A DNA stretch of 64,000 bases from positions 38,691,542-38,755,541 of the forward strand of contig NC_079492.1 of NCBI RefSeq assembly GCF_020520425.1. The letters are read 5' to 3'. This stretch comes from Spinacia oleracea. Its lineage: Eukaryota; Streptophyta; Magnoliopsida; Caryophyllales; Amaranthaceae. The position numbers and the translations under genes were made by a program. Below are positions 46,950 through 58,792 of this stretch, in pieces. Every line of letters starts with the position of its first letter. The first letter of the stretch is position 1. The notes beneath the pieces were generated by a model. The model was not told where the DNA came from and made no database searches. It saw only the letters and a list, made by a program, of their open reading frames with translations.

Positions 46950-48490
46950 TAAGAAATAAATAGTTTTAGTTATTTATTATTTTCAATTAGTTTTGAGATT
47001 GAAATCGGTTAGTTAATCAATAAAACCAATTAGTTGAGGAATAGATTCAATTAGTTATGGAATAGATTCAATTAGTTAAGCAATAAAACTAATTAGTAAA
47101 ACACTGAAACTATTTGGTTTATAGATTTTTTTAAGAAAAATTGTTAAGCCTAAAATTCAATTAGTTATTCACTTGAACTAATTAGTTAAGCAATTGAACC
47201 AATTAGTTTAGTTTGAAATTCAATTAGTTAAGGTTGAGATTCAATCAATTAAGCAATCGAACTAATTAGTTAAACATTTGAACCAATTAGTTAAGCACTT
47301 GAATTAATTAGTTAATCAATCGAACTAATTAGTTAATCATTTGAACCAATTAGTTAAGCAATGAAACCAATTAGTTAAGCACTTGAATTAATTAGTTAAG
47401 CAATCGAACTAATTAGTTAAAGCAATGGAACTAATTAGTTAAGCCTAAAATTCAATTAGTTAATCCCAAAATTCAATTAGGTAAGTTTTGGAACCAATTA
47501 GTTAAGCAATGAAATCAATTAGTTAAGCATTGTAATTAATTAGTGAAACGTTGAAATTCAATTAGTTAAACATTTGAACCAATTAGTTAAGCAATCGAAC
47601 TAATTAGTTAAGCATTTGAACCAATTAGTTAAGCAATGAAACCAATTAGTTGAGCACTTGAATTAATTAGTTAATCAATCGAACTAGTTAGTTAAGCATT
47701 TGAACCAATTAGTTAAGCAATGAAACCAATTAGTTAAGCACTGGAATGAATTAGTTAAGCATTTGAACCAATTAGCTAAGCAATGAAACCAATTAGTTAA
47801 GCACTTGAATTAATTAGTTAAGCAATCGAATTAATTAGTTAAGCAATGAAACCAATTAGTTAAGCAATCGAACTAATTAGTTAAGCATTTGAACTAATTA
47901 GTTAAGCAGTTGAACCAATTTGTTAAGCAATGAAACCAATTGGCTAAGCACTTGAATTAATTAGTTAAGCAATGAAACGAAATGGTTAAGCACTTGAATT
48001 AATTAGTTAATCAATCGAACTAATTAGTTAAGCATTTGAACCAATTAGTTAAGCAATGAAACCAATTAGTTAAGCACTTGAATTAATTAGTTAATCAATT
48101 AGTGAAACGTTGAAATTCAATTAGTTAAACATTTTAACCAATTAGTTAAGCAATCGAACTAATTACTTAAGCATTTGAACAAATTAGTTAAGCAATGAAA
48201 CCAATTAGTTGAGCACTAGAATTAATTAGTTAATCAATCGAACTAGTTAGTTAAGCATTTGAACCAATTAGTTAGCAATGAAACCAATTAGTTAAGCACT
48301 AGAGTTAATTAGTTAAGCATTTGAACCAATTAGTTAAGCAATGAAACCAATTAGTTAAGCACTTGAATTAATTAGTTAAGCAATCGAACTAATTAGTTAA
48401 GCAATGAAACCAATTAGTTAAGCAATCGAACTAATTAGTTAAGCATTTGAACCACTTTGTTAAGCAATGAAACCAATTAGTTACGTGCCT
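46950..48490. repeat. 21-bp minisatellite with higher-order units
   Basis: The monomer is AATTAGTTAAGCNNNNGAANC. Variants marked AATGAAACC, ACTTGAATT, AATCGAACT and ATTTGAACC recur in a preferred order, giving higher-order units of about 63-84 bp. It is AT-rich and noncoding. Confidence 0.93.
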
Positions 48491-49142
48491 TTGAGTTAAG
48501 GTTTTGCGAGTTTTAGTTACCATTTTATTAGGTTTAGTTAAGAATTATCATGTTTTAGTTAAGAATTATTTTGTTGATTTTACATTTAGGTGCCATCTTT
48601 AAAAAAAAATACGTAACTAAAACTAAAAAAACATTAACTAAAACTTATAAAATCATAACTAAACCTCAAAATTTTTTATCTTACATAAAACAAATTTATA
48701 TTTAACCAAAACAAAAAATTTCCGAACTAAAACAAATATATTTATAACTAAAATGAAAATTATCTTAACTAAAAACAAAATTAACCAAAACTTTTACATA
48801 GTCACTACCAAAATTCATCTAACTAAAATTTCAATCAATTTCTTGAGTTGTAATATGGAGTACAATACTCGGCATAGACTGACCAAACAAGCCAATTCAT
48901 CAATTTAGCAGCCACAACATATGTTACAGTCAGATCTTTTTGTGGTTTGCACTCTATTCAGCAATGCCACGCCCTTTCAAGCAATAAAGTAACGTAAGTG
49001 TGCCTTCAGCAATCAAAAGAGATTTTTCAATTGGCCTGGTCATCCCTCTAGCAATTAACATAGCACCTTCTTCCAAGGTGCTCAAAATACCCAACATCCT
49101 CGATCACCGATCTACGTTAATTAGCAAACGGTAATTCTCTGT
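48491..49142. other. Right inner part of the mariner-like element
   Basis: TTAGTTA-rich sequence switches to the reverse-complement motif TAACTAAA from about 48610 to 48830. After that nothing is recognisable. Confidence 0.5.
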
Positions 49143-49560
49143 CTACAACCTCACCGGAATCTCTTTCTTAAATTCAGAGAGAACGCTGACGAGTTTGAGA
49201 TCGCCGTACACCGCCGTCGCTCCTCCGCCATCGCTCCTCCGCCGTCGCTCCTCCACCGTCTGATTTTCTTTGGGGTTTTGAGCAGAGGAACGAGGAGGAG
49301 CTCCTCTGAATCTTCTGATGGTGGTGGTTGTCTCCGGCGAGAAAGAGGAGCGCAGAGAGGAGAGATAGAAATGAGAGAGAGAGGAGCGCATAGAGGAGAG
49401 AGAGTGAGAGAGCAGGAGAGAGAGAGGAGCGCAGAGATGAATGAAGGAGGAAAGAGAAATGAAATTTCTTATTTGTAAGCGCGTGAAAGAACCTGCGCGT
49501 GGGCAAATACGCTGACGTCATCATGGTCTGACGCACACGCGCGCGTCAGGCCGTCTGACA
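49143..49560 (-). other. Leader-like region at the right end of the mariner-like element
   Basis: On the minus strand this is CT-rich with open frames rich in Ser and Leu, similar in character to 25620-25780 at the left end. No domain is visible. Confidence 0.3.
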
Positions 49561-49965
49561 CAAAAGCAGCTGTTATTATATTGTCTCTCTCTTCCAACTA
49601 AATATTTTTTTGTCCCCACATCCTCTCTCATTCAATTAAAAACATATCCCACTAACTCCTATCACATCTACTTTTTCAATAAAATAACAATTGATAACCA
49701 AACAACCACTTATCACCTAAAACTTTGTGCAAAGGTAAGTGTAACAACTAATTTGGGACGGAGGGAGTATTTATTATAATGAGTATAGATAAGTTCAGGT
49801 CAAATAAGTTAAATAAAACTTTTCATCAAAATTGATCGTCCTTAATTACCGTTCTACGAAATCTGATATTTGCTTGTTCTATTGTACTTACATTAGCTAA
49901 CGCCATAAAGTACCACAAAAATTAGCATGAACTGCTTATAATTAACTCAAACGAAGTACCCCGTG

Positions 49966-51723
49966 TTACCAATAATCAGCACAAGTGCATACTCCGTCTT
50001 TAAAATGGTGAAAACGAAGTTTATCTCGAACAATAATTTCCCTATTAGTAACACGAGAAATAAACTTAATAGCCAAATGACAGTCCTCACACATTCGCAA
50101 ATTCTTGACAATTCTAATAACAGACTCATTTTTAGTCTTCAACAACCCAAACGCTAACGCAAGCTTCTCACTGTGGTAACGAAGAGCATACTCTCGCTCC
50201 TCTTCTTCCAACTCATGAAGTACCGATTCCTGTGCTGATACATACCCAACTTCACTAATCTTCCTCATAAGTTCATCCAAGTACCTATACACTTCACTTG
50301 TTACAAAATTCGACTTATCTCTCATGCTAAACAAATAAGTCCTTTGATCAACCTCTATTATGCTATAACCAACATGTTTCTTCAACCGTTTCTTGATCAT
50401 CACATTCCTAACTTTTTCCACTCTTTCCATTTTACCAGCCAATGCGTATACATTCGATAACATAACATAATGCCCTGGATTTTCTGGTTCAATAGCTAAG
50501 AGTTTTTCAGCAGCTTCAACACCCAAATCGAAGTTCTTGTGCATCTTGCAAGCTCCAACCATTGCAGTCCAAACAGCAGGGGTTGGACTCTTCAGTTTAA
50601 GAACATAATCGTATGCTTCGTTGAGAAATCCAGCTCTACCCAGCATATCAACCATGCAGACATGATGTTCGGTTCCAGGTACCACACCATAATCATTTCT
50701 CATGCTCGAAAATATTGCTCGACCTTCATTTACCATCCCGGCATGAGCACAAGCTGATAGCATAGCCACGAAAGTAATCTCATTAGGTGATGGTCCATTA
50801 CATTGCATTAATTTATATACCTCCATTGCTTCTTTACCATAGCCATGAATTCCATATCCTGAGATCATCGCAGTCCATGCCACAACATTCTTCTTTCTCA
50901 TTGCATCAAAAACTACCCTCCCTTTTCTGACATCCCCACATCTACCGTACATGTTTATCAATGCAGTCCCAAGAACAACGTTCAATTCAAACCCATGATT
51001 AACTATGTAATCATGAACCCAATTACCTAACTGAAGTGCACCTAATTGAGCACACGCCGATAGTACCCCAACAAAGGTAGCCGAATCAGGATCGACACTT
51101 GACTTTCCCATCAAACGAAACAAGTCAACAGCATCTTTAGCAAACCCATTTTGCTCGTACCCTGAAATCATGGCATTCCAAGCAACAATACTTCTTTGAC
51201 GCATTTTATCGAACACCTTGCGTGCAACACTAAGCTCACCGCATTTCGCATAAAGAGCTACTAAAGAAGCCTGAACAAAAGAATCTGACATAAACCCATT
51301 AACCAGAGCATGTGAATGTACAGATTTGCCCAGCTTGACGGCGGAAACGTCGGCGCAAGACTTGATTAAAGAGGTGAAGGTGTAGTTTGATGGAGGGATG
51401 AGTGAGAAAAGCATACGATTGTAGAAGAAAACGGCGTCATACAGAAGGCCAAGCTTGGAGGAGAATCGGATGAGGGAGTTGAAGAGATAGGAATCTGGGT
51501 TTGGGATGGAGACAGAAAGCTTCCTGGCGTAAGCTATGGAGGAGTGAGAAGAACAGGCTAAAATGGCGAGTTTAGTGAGGAGGGATAGGCTGCGGTGAGC
51601 TCCAGTGGTGATCAGGTGGGCGTGCACCTGATGAAGCTGTTTCAGACGTGGGCCTGCTCGTACGAGAGCTTCATAGGCTGATGATGGAAATGGTGATGAT
51701 CGTGAATTATTTGTTTTGTCCAT
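49966..51723 (-). CDS. PLS-class PPR protein with DYW domain (At2g33760-like)
   Basis: An intronless 585-residue protein starts at the ATG at 51723 and ends in the tripeptide DYW. Tandem PLS repeats fill residues ~50-400 (for example VAWNAMISGYEQNGFAKDAV and VAWTAMISGYGIHGYGKEAM). E/E+ motifs follow, then a C-terminal DYW domain of ~95 residues with the deaminase-like HSE (YHSEKLALAFGLL) and the zinc-binding CEDCH and CTC. Such proteins act in mitochondria or plastids and edit specific cytidines in RNA. Length and order match the Arabidopsis At2g33760 group. The edited site cannot be predicted reliably here. Confidence 0.95.
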   Translation of the reverse strand: MDKTNNSRSSPFPSSAYEALVRAGPRLKQLHQVHAHLITTGAHRSLSLLTKLAILACSSHSSIAYARKLSVSIPNPDSYLFNSLIRFSSKLGLLYDAVFFYNRMLFSLIPPSNYTFTSLIKSCADVSAVKLGKSVHSHALVNGFMSDSFVQASLVALYAKCGELSVARKVFDKMRQRSIVAWNAMISGYEQNGFAKDAVDLFRLMGKSSVDPDSATFVGVLSACAQLGALQLGNWVHDYIVNHGFELNVVLGTALINMYGRCGDVRKGRVVFDAMRKKNVVAWTAMISGYGIHGYGKEAMEVYKLMQCNGPSPNEITFVAMLSACAHAGMVNEGRAIFSSMRNDYGVVPGTEHHVCMVDMLGRAGFLNEAYDYVLKLKSPTPAVWTAMVGACKMHKNFDLGVEAAEKLLAIEPENPGHYVMLSNVYALAGKMERVEKVRNVMIKKRLKKHVGYSIIEVDQRTYLFSMRDKSNFVTSEVYRYLDELMRKISEVGYVSAQESVLHELEEEEREYALRYHSEKLALAFGLLKTKNESVIRIVKNLRMCEDCHLAIKFISRVTNREIIVRDKLRFHHFKDGVCTCADYW

Positions 51724-51832
51724 GGAAGATCTGCCATGGAAGAGAGAGAAGGCAATCTCGAATTCCCGATACCAAAATTAAATTAAGCCAAACATAACCT
51801 AAAGTAAAAATTGAATTATTTGGCGCTATTTG

Positions 51833-53100
51833 TGATAGTTCAGTAAGAACACTTGACAAGAGGGGGGTGAATTGTTTCTTGGGTAAGATTCTTGCGGAAT
51901 TTAAACAATAAAGAGGACTGAGAATAATGAGCGAAGAAAGATATAAAATGGAGGAACTTTCTTGACCCTAATCAAGAAGAACCTCACTACTCTTTTGTAT
52001 TAATGCAATAACTCTATTACAAATACACTCTTTAACTCGAGTTCCTCTCGAACACGAGTTCCCCACAGCAATCCCCTTTGATTACTGTGCTCCTCTTTCT
52101 CTCTCTGACTTAACTCTAAGTCGCTCATTTTCTCTTTGACTTAACTCTAAGTCGCTCTGTTTCTCTTTGACTTAACTCTAAGTCAATTAAGGATCACTCA
52201 ACCCTTAAACCCAAAATACAATTTGATATAAAACTCTATTACGTAATAAAGCTCAAAGTAATAAGGAACTCAAGGGACACTCTTTTGAAAACTGATTCTC
52301 TTTTAAAACGTTTAAGCTCTTAAGATATATTTTGCAAAGATCAGTTGTGTGTTTTGAAAAGCTAAAACTCTTCTCCTTTTATAGGAGAGTTTTACTTAGG
52401 GTTGGGTACCCATGTTCTCCTCAACTACCCACTAACAGTTACTGCTCAGTAACATGGGCATAGTTGGAGAGAAACAAGGGAGACCAAATCAAAACACTAA
52501 ATGTACGTTAAACAGAAATACGTGGGGAGAGTTTCAAGGAACGTGGAAAAACTTTTACTTGAGAAACAAGGAGAATAAATCAGAATCCTATGTTTCATTT
52601 ATTAATTAAATATATTTTATTTATTAAAAAGATTTTCCAAGTTAAAACTCTTTTATAATTACAGTTAACATATTTCATTTAAAACGTACCAAAATACTAT
52701 GTCCCTTTCATACCAAATTACTTATAAACTTTATTAAATACTTACATAAATCCTAAAACATAAACTCATATGTTGTAGTCTTCATGTCGCACCTTTAGAA
52801 GCTTCACTCGAAGACTTCCCAATTTGTTCCTTCTCTGGAACGTCGAGGATCCACATAATATATGAGGATCTCGCCTTAGGAACTCGCCTAAGGATCTCGC
52901 CTTGCTTAATGATTATTTCTTCAATGTAGTGTCTGACATGGATCAATTACTTGCTTATATTCCACGTTGCTTAGTTTATCCAACTCAGGATCTCCTTAAC
53001 TTAGCATTATCCCTCTAAGGATCTCGGAACCTATTATGCAACATAACTTAACCAATTGTCAGGAGTTTGTTTTGTCATCATCAAAACTTTAGGGTCAACA
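51833..53100 (-). mobile_element. Solo LTR
   Basis: Read on the minus strand it begins TGTTGACCCTAAAG and ends ACTGAACTATCA. It is flanked by the perfect 5-bp duplication ATTTG (51828-51832 and 53101-53105). No internal retrotransposon region is present, so it is a solo LTR left by recombination. The family is not certain. It sits about 110 bp upstream of the PPR start codon. Confidence 0.8.
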
Positions 53101-53149
53101 ATTTGACAATTAACTATCTAGCGCAAGACCGTAAAATTTCCTAGCATTT

Positions 53150-53280
53150 TTTTAGGGGAAAATTACCTAGCATTTGATACAAGCAAAGCTTTCGAAAAAA
53201 TTTAATATTAGTTTGTGATTGCATGGGATATCTATTTTTTTTGAGGGGAAAATAACCTAGCATTTGATACAAGCAAACAT
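53150..53280. repeat. Short direct repeat
   Basis: The motif AACCTAGCATTTGATACAAG and its neighbour GGGGAAAAT occur twice, about 90 bp apart. Confidence 0.8.
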
Positions 53281-54035
53281 AGAAATAATTTTTGTGATTT
53301 TTTCTTACTCTGTATGATAATGATTCTTTCAAAATGACAAAATATTGATTAAAATCGATGAAATTGAATTTGTCTAATTAGCATGCGTATTATGCAGATT
53401 GTCGTATAATGTGAAATAATATTTTATTTTTGCTTACCACAAATTGATGATATATATAAATATAAAATATTGATCACCTAAGATGTAATAATACTTTGAT
53501 CCCTTTGTTTTCTTTTGTTCTTCTTGCATTTTGTTTAGGGTCAGTGGCGTATACAAGATTTTGAAATAGGGTAGACATTTTCTAATTACTATTAATATGA
53601 AATATGTAATAAAATAAAATTAGTTCTTCATTAAAAAATAGCATGCAAATTGAAATTTCTTTTTGACATCGGCTCAATTTACATTGCGTTAATAAAAAAA
53701 ATATAATGATTAGAAAAATAAATAGTTAAAATGTGACCGTGACTTATAGTCCTTGAGCCCATGACCTCCCATAGTCCCACTAAACCAATGGCATATAAAC
53801 CATTGGGATACAAGTTCACATGTGGTTTAGTTGTTCTTGATTTTTTATTTAATGCAAACTACTAATTACTGCTTCAGTTTCTTTTATGCATCCGCCTCTG
53901 CTTAGGGTATTTCTACTTTAGGTATACTTTATTTCACCCTAGTACCATTAAAGTTTACTAACATCTGCTTTGTCCCTTGTTTGGTAACCATATGTGGTCT
54001 GTGTGGACTACTAATTCATAATATTAATTTCACAC

Positions 54036-54362
54036 TCCCTCTGTTCTCATTCCGTTCAACATATTTGGTGAATAACACAGATATTACGAAAAGACAAATA
54101 TATATAAAAAAAAACAGTCATAGTTGTGTGCTTGTATTGGGAATGTAAAAAATTTAATTGTTGTTTAATGAAAAAAAAAAACTAAGGGATGTCGGGATGG
54201 TTAGGGGAAAAGCAATCATGTTTTATTTCTTCATTGTATTTTCACAAATTTTTGGAAAAGCGAGAAGAATTATGTGACTCGACACAGAAATAAAGTGAAA
54301 CATAAAACGTTTATTGGGGTACCCGATTAGTAACAAAAAGTGTAATAAGGAACGGCGGAGTA
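54036..54362. mobile_element. Stowaway-like MITE, degenerate
   Basis: The left end CTCCCTCTGTTCTCATTCC and the reverse complement of the right end CTCCGCCGTTCCTTATTAC are similar. The element is about 330 bp and noncoding. The TA duplication is clear only on the right. Confidence 0.5.
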
Positions 54363-55082
54363 CCATATTTACTCCATTTTTGTTTTTACATTTTAACGGT
54401 CCTTTTTATTCTTTATCAACAACTATTTAATTTCTATCACATCCAAACTTCAAATTTAGGACCATTAACCTTTGCAAAAATTATTTATGTAAAAAATTCC
54501 ACCATTGCCTACGAGAAATGCGAAGGAACCTACACGTCCACTGCCATGAATTACTCATTGTCATCTAATAGAAAACCCACTATCGTCTTCTCTTCTACAC
54601 CACTACCCTCTAACGTTACGACATTTTCTTCGTCTACCTTTACCGCCAGATATTCTCCTAGTAAAGTTTCCTTTTATTAAAATTTTGGAACGAATATGTT
54701 ACCGATTGCATCCAACATAACTGAGACATTGACTTCATTAGCTTTTTATCAATTTTTTCTTGTTTATTATGCATTTGCCACTTGATTGACTTGTTTTTCC
54801 ATGACAATTGCCCCATACGAGCAATAAGCCAACGTTTTATAAATGTTATTTTTCAACAAATTTAAATTCTTAAGGATATTATCAGTATTTTCACATAGCC
54901 ACCAAACTACTCAAAAGTAATAGCACTCTTGCTACAAAGATGTGAATGAATGTGCGTAATGGATGACTGCCATAAAACATGGTTGCAAATAAGATAGCTA
55001 AAAATACACTAACTTGTTTTGCATCTTACTTAATGCACCTCGCTATAGTTTGATCAAGTAACAAAAATGGTTTCAAAGTATC
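54363..55082. other. Intergenic spacer
   Basis: AT-rich sequence with no recognisable gene, RNA or transposon end. Confidence 0.5.
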
Positions 55083-55320
55083 TCAGGTAGCATCCACCGG
55101 GAGGATTTCGTCTATAAGCATCACACATTTCACGTAGAGCCGTAGATCAGCAAACAAACAGGTGTCAACACTGTTTATCAGCTCAGACGTAAGCAGCTGA
55201 ACATTTCCTGATAGGCTACTCATCTGCATTCTCCGGAGGTGGTTTTCCAGACTATCAATACTAGATTTCTGAAACACAAGATATGTTCGACTTTGAAGCA
55301 GCTACACCGACTGAGCTGAC
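55083..55320 (-). other. Exon-like open segment, possible end of an unknown gene
   Basis: The minus-strand frame LLQSRTYLVFQKSSIDSLEN continues through HLRRMQMSSLSGNVQLLTSE to LPVDAT and a stop at 55083. A TTTCAG acceptor lies at about 55269. Its codon composition looks protein-like compared with surrounding sequence. No partner exon or domain was recognised. Confidence 0.3.
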
Positions 55321-58300
55321 TGTTGTTTTGAATTTCTCTGCATTCACGAGATTAAGAACAGAGTTTCAGAGAACAAAAAAACTAATCCAAATATGAAGCA
55401 AAATTAACAAACTTCATTCCAATGCAATGGCACAAATATGTGCTAAATGCAGAAGACTAGTGTCTGTACACCTATACATATAATATGTGATGATTTGGTG
55501 GTAGATATGAATCTTAACAAATCCAATATCAGATACAAATCCTTACAGTTCCGAATTTCCATTACACTCTCCACACAATACAACTGATCGAATATCTTGC
55601 TGCGAGTTTTTAAAACTCTTTCACACAAAATATGAATCAGGTATACTGGGAAGGTAGCTAATGCAAAACAATATAACACTGTATTACCATGCTCAACATT
55701 TGATCATGGAGACCACTTGATTGTCCATAACAGCAGGCAACACAATGAACAATACATCAAAATTAATTTGCATACATTTTCTTTTTTCCTGCAATACCCT
55801 ATTAATCCATATAATCCGACTCTTTGTTCACCTCAAATACCTGTTTCGAATACTCTACACTCAGACATTAGTATGAGTCGTATGACACTTAGATTCTTCA
55901 TTTATGACTAAAATCATGAAAAAGCTTCATAGAATGCTGGCTGTCTGACCCTTGGACACAAATCTGTGTCTGATACTTCTAGCCAAGTCTGAGTAACATG
56001 TGGCCAAAAGCCCATGGAAGTTACATGGGAACAAATTATAAACAAAAAAGAATACTTACCCTGTCTTTAGAGCAGACTATAAGAAGACCTTTGTTGCCAA
56101 TTGATATCCGCTACTCTCCAAATCCCAGCTTCATCCACAGCCGAAAGAACTTTCTGATGCACTATTATACTCAATTGTATCACTGAACTTCATGCCGAAA
56201 CAACCACATAGAACATAACTTCTACTGATGACCTAAAGATAGACCTTACTACTGTAAGTCTGTAAGGCACTGTTATACTCTTAGACTCTTAGTTGTATCA
56301 TTGAACTTCACGTTGAAACAACCACATAGGACATGACTTCTACTACTGCAAGGCTTGCTGTGTATTAGTTGTAAGCGTAAAAGTTGCAGAAACACTGTTA
56401 CAACACTGAAGACCTGATTTACCTGAATGACAGAAGAAACAAAAAGAATCTAATATGTTGCCACTATAAAAGGGCGTTACCAGAATCTAAGCAGACATTT
56501 TATAGTTAAGATTGAAGTTTGGGAAAATATTTGAATTATATCCCCTTGCTTTCCCAAACATGCAAGACAATTAAATACTATTCCTGCCTTTGCAGAGAAA
56601 CAAATCCATAAGTCCATAACCACAACGTCCATTACAAACTTGAATCAGGAACTCTCATGTTCAGAAAAACAAAAGTAAACTGTGAAATCAAGAGACAAGA
56701 AATGCAACAGAGAAGAGTGACGTGAAAATCCCAGCAAATGGATTGAAATAACGCAACAGCCTTTTTTTTTTGTGAAATCTTATCATAATCATAATGTTAC
56801 ACTAATTCCAAACGGAAGGACTAGTTCCTTCTTCAAATGCATAGATACAATCCTAAAATTATTTACAACAAATCTAGCAATGCTCCACTTTTTGTAGTGT
56901 GTGTGTGAGAAAAACTACTACAGGAGGACACACCTAAAACACAGCACATAACACAACAAAACTCCTAGTGCAATTAAACGCTTAAAACAACTACCTGGCG
57001 ATAAATTATCCTTAGGCATTACAATCAGACTTCAGATAGGACTTGCAACCAGATTTAGTCCAAAAAAGACTGAGGAGAGATTGTGAGATATATTGCTTGT
57101 CGAAGAACTGATACTATCCAGCCAGTCGTTTGACAAAATCATGAAAATAGTAATGCAGAAATTTAGTGTTACGCCATAATTGGATGCTCTAAGATAACTT
57201 CCTCCTTCCTGCACTTTGATAACAATCATAATTCATACGGAGTACATCAACTTGATGCTTAGACTCAATGCTGCAATTTCAGACGTGCTTTCGATTCAAA
57301 TAATTCTATCTGTCATATTGGTGCCTTTATTGGACTTCAAAATTTGAAAAGGTGGATTAGATATACAAAAAATTGGCCACAAACTACAGCATGAGAGGAT
57401 GTGCAAGGCAATATCCATCCTAAGAATGACTATTATGATATCAGAAATTGATATTTTATTTACGGGTGAAACAAAAATTAAATAATACTAATAGAAAAGA
57501 TGCATATTACTTCACAAAGTTGACTAAAATTAATTTAATTTCCTTCATCTCACATTTAGGTTCGCGGTGAAGGGTGAATCAAGTGATACAAACAGCAGCT
57601 TCCTCAATCAAAGAAACATATTGCATGTCTATCTACATTCACTTCCATACACTTCCGATGGTGCAAAATCTGAGAAAGAAACACAACAATAAATAAAATC
57701 AATAATAGGAAAGATTCCAGTTAGATAAGTAACATGAAGGATACCAAAGCAATACAGTATTTCTAATGTAATGCACATATTACTCCGTACAGAAAAACAC
57801 TATAAATCTCAGAGGTAATGACCAATAAAATATTCAATTGGTATGGCACTAATATTTGAGAGTGGATGACATTACATTTTAATAAATACAAAAAGGTGTC
57901 ATGAGGTTTAATAATAGGCAGGGGGTAGCCGTTGGCTAACTAGCTTCCAACATCATGAAAGAATATACCCCTGACAAAAAATAAAAATAAAAGCATAACT
58001 AGTGGTTTCGAAACCATTATTATTATTTAATGTGATTAGGGTCATTGCTAGTCCGGATTCAAGGGTTCCTCCCATCTTCCTAATATGGGCACAATTGCTA
58101 TTTTAAAACCCCGAGCTTCATAATTCAGAGTTCCAGACAGTGCTGCAGACCTGCAGTTATCATTAATCAAGAAAAAGATCCGAAAGGATCTAATACTACG
58201 TAACTTTTTTGCGGTTGCCTAGCACTTGACAGTTGACACGTAACTTCACTAAAAAATAGTTTCAGTAGCTCTTGAGATATAATAAGATGAAAAGTAAAGG

Positions 58301-58790
58301 ACTTCATAAAATAGCAGATTCTGTTTATCAAGTGTTTAAACTATTAATATTTCTTATCAAAAAGAAAAGATTTAACTATTAACACTCCTTTTTAACAAAA
58401 AAGTATTAATAAGCTAATAAGACTGCATGTTGATAACATCAAATTTTGGTGGCACCACAGATTTCAGTTCAGCATGGGTTGTGACACTTTTGAAATATAA
58501 TAACCTTTATGGCTTTATATGAAATGCTGACGTTAACAGAAAGGGAACGGTTTGAAATTTCGAAAAGTATCTACTAATATAGCCAAAAACGTCGTTGAAA
58601 TACTTTCACAAGGGCATTATTGCATTATGCTTGAAAGCATCAAGGAATCTTATATTTTATGGGTCTAAACTCTTTTTTTTTAAGCTCTATCTGCATTAAA
58701 AAAACTCAGGCCCCTATCTAAAAAACCATTCTACAAAATTAGGCAGTAAGAAGAAGAATATTACCTCTATTCACATTAAAAAAAGTGATT
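55321..58790. other. Mostly noncoding region downstream of the callose synthase gene
   Basis: No domain-bearing frame was found. It probably includes the callose synthase 3' UTR near 58790 and degenerate repeats. Confidence 0.45.
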
Positions 58791-58792
58791 CA

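Larger units (their letters stand above)
25403..49767. mobile_element. Stowaway/mariner-like element hosting the transposon nest
   Basis: The left end CTCCTTCCGTCCCAGATTAG and the reverse complement of the right end CTCCCTCCGTCCCAAATTAG continue matching into TTGTTACACTT. This gives a TIR of about 32 bp with two differences, flanked by TA on both sides (25401-25402, 49768-49769). The CTCCCTCCGTCCC end and TA duplication are typical of Tc1/mariner-type plant elements. Removing the Copia insertion leaves about 4.1 kb. A second inverted motif, TCAGACGG(T/C)CTGACG, occurs just inside both ends. No transposase is visible. Two unrelated MITE ends are the alternative. Confidence 0.5.

Noticed and set aside
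25240-49860. A further hAT-like MITE enclosing the whole nest (GGGGCGTTCTGTTCACC at left)
   Set aside because: No matching right terminus could be found. Similar AATAAGT words at both flanks are direct and low-complexity.
53740-53830. Possible third SINE (minus strand, GGTTTAGTGGGACTATGGG...)
   Set aside because: A box-B-like word is present, but no clear 3' tail or target duplication was found.
58010-58170. Minus-strand open stretch (SAALSGTLNYEARGFKIAIV) as a possible exon
   Set aside because: Part of it resembles the 3' end of the SINE family (GAATCCGGACTAGC), and no partner exon was seen. It is too weak to list.
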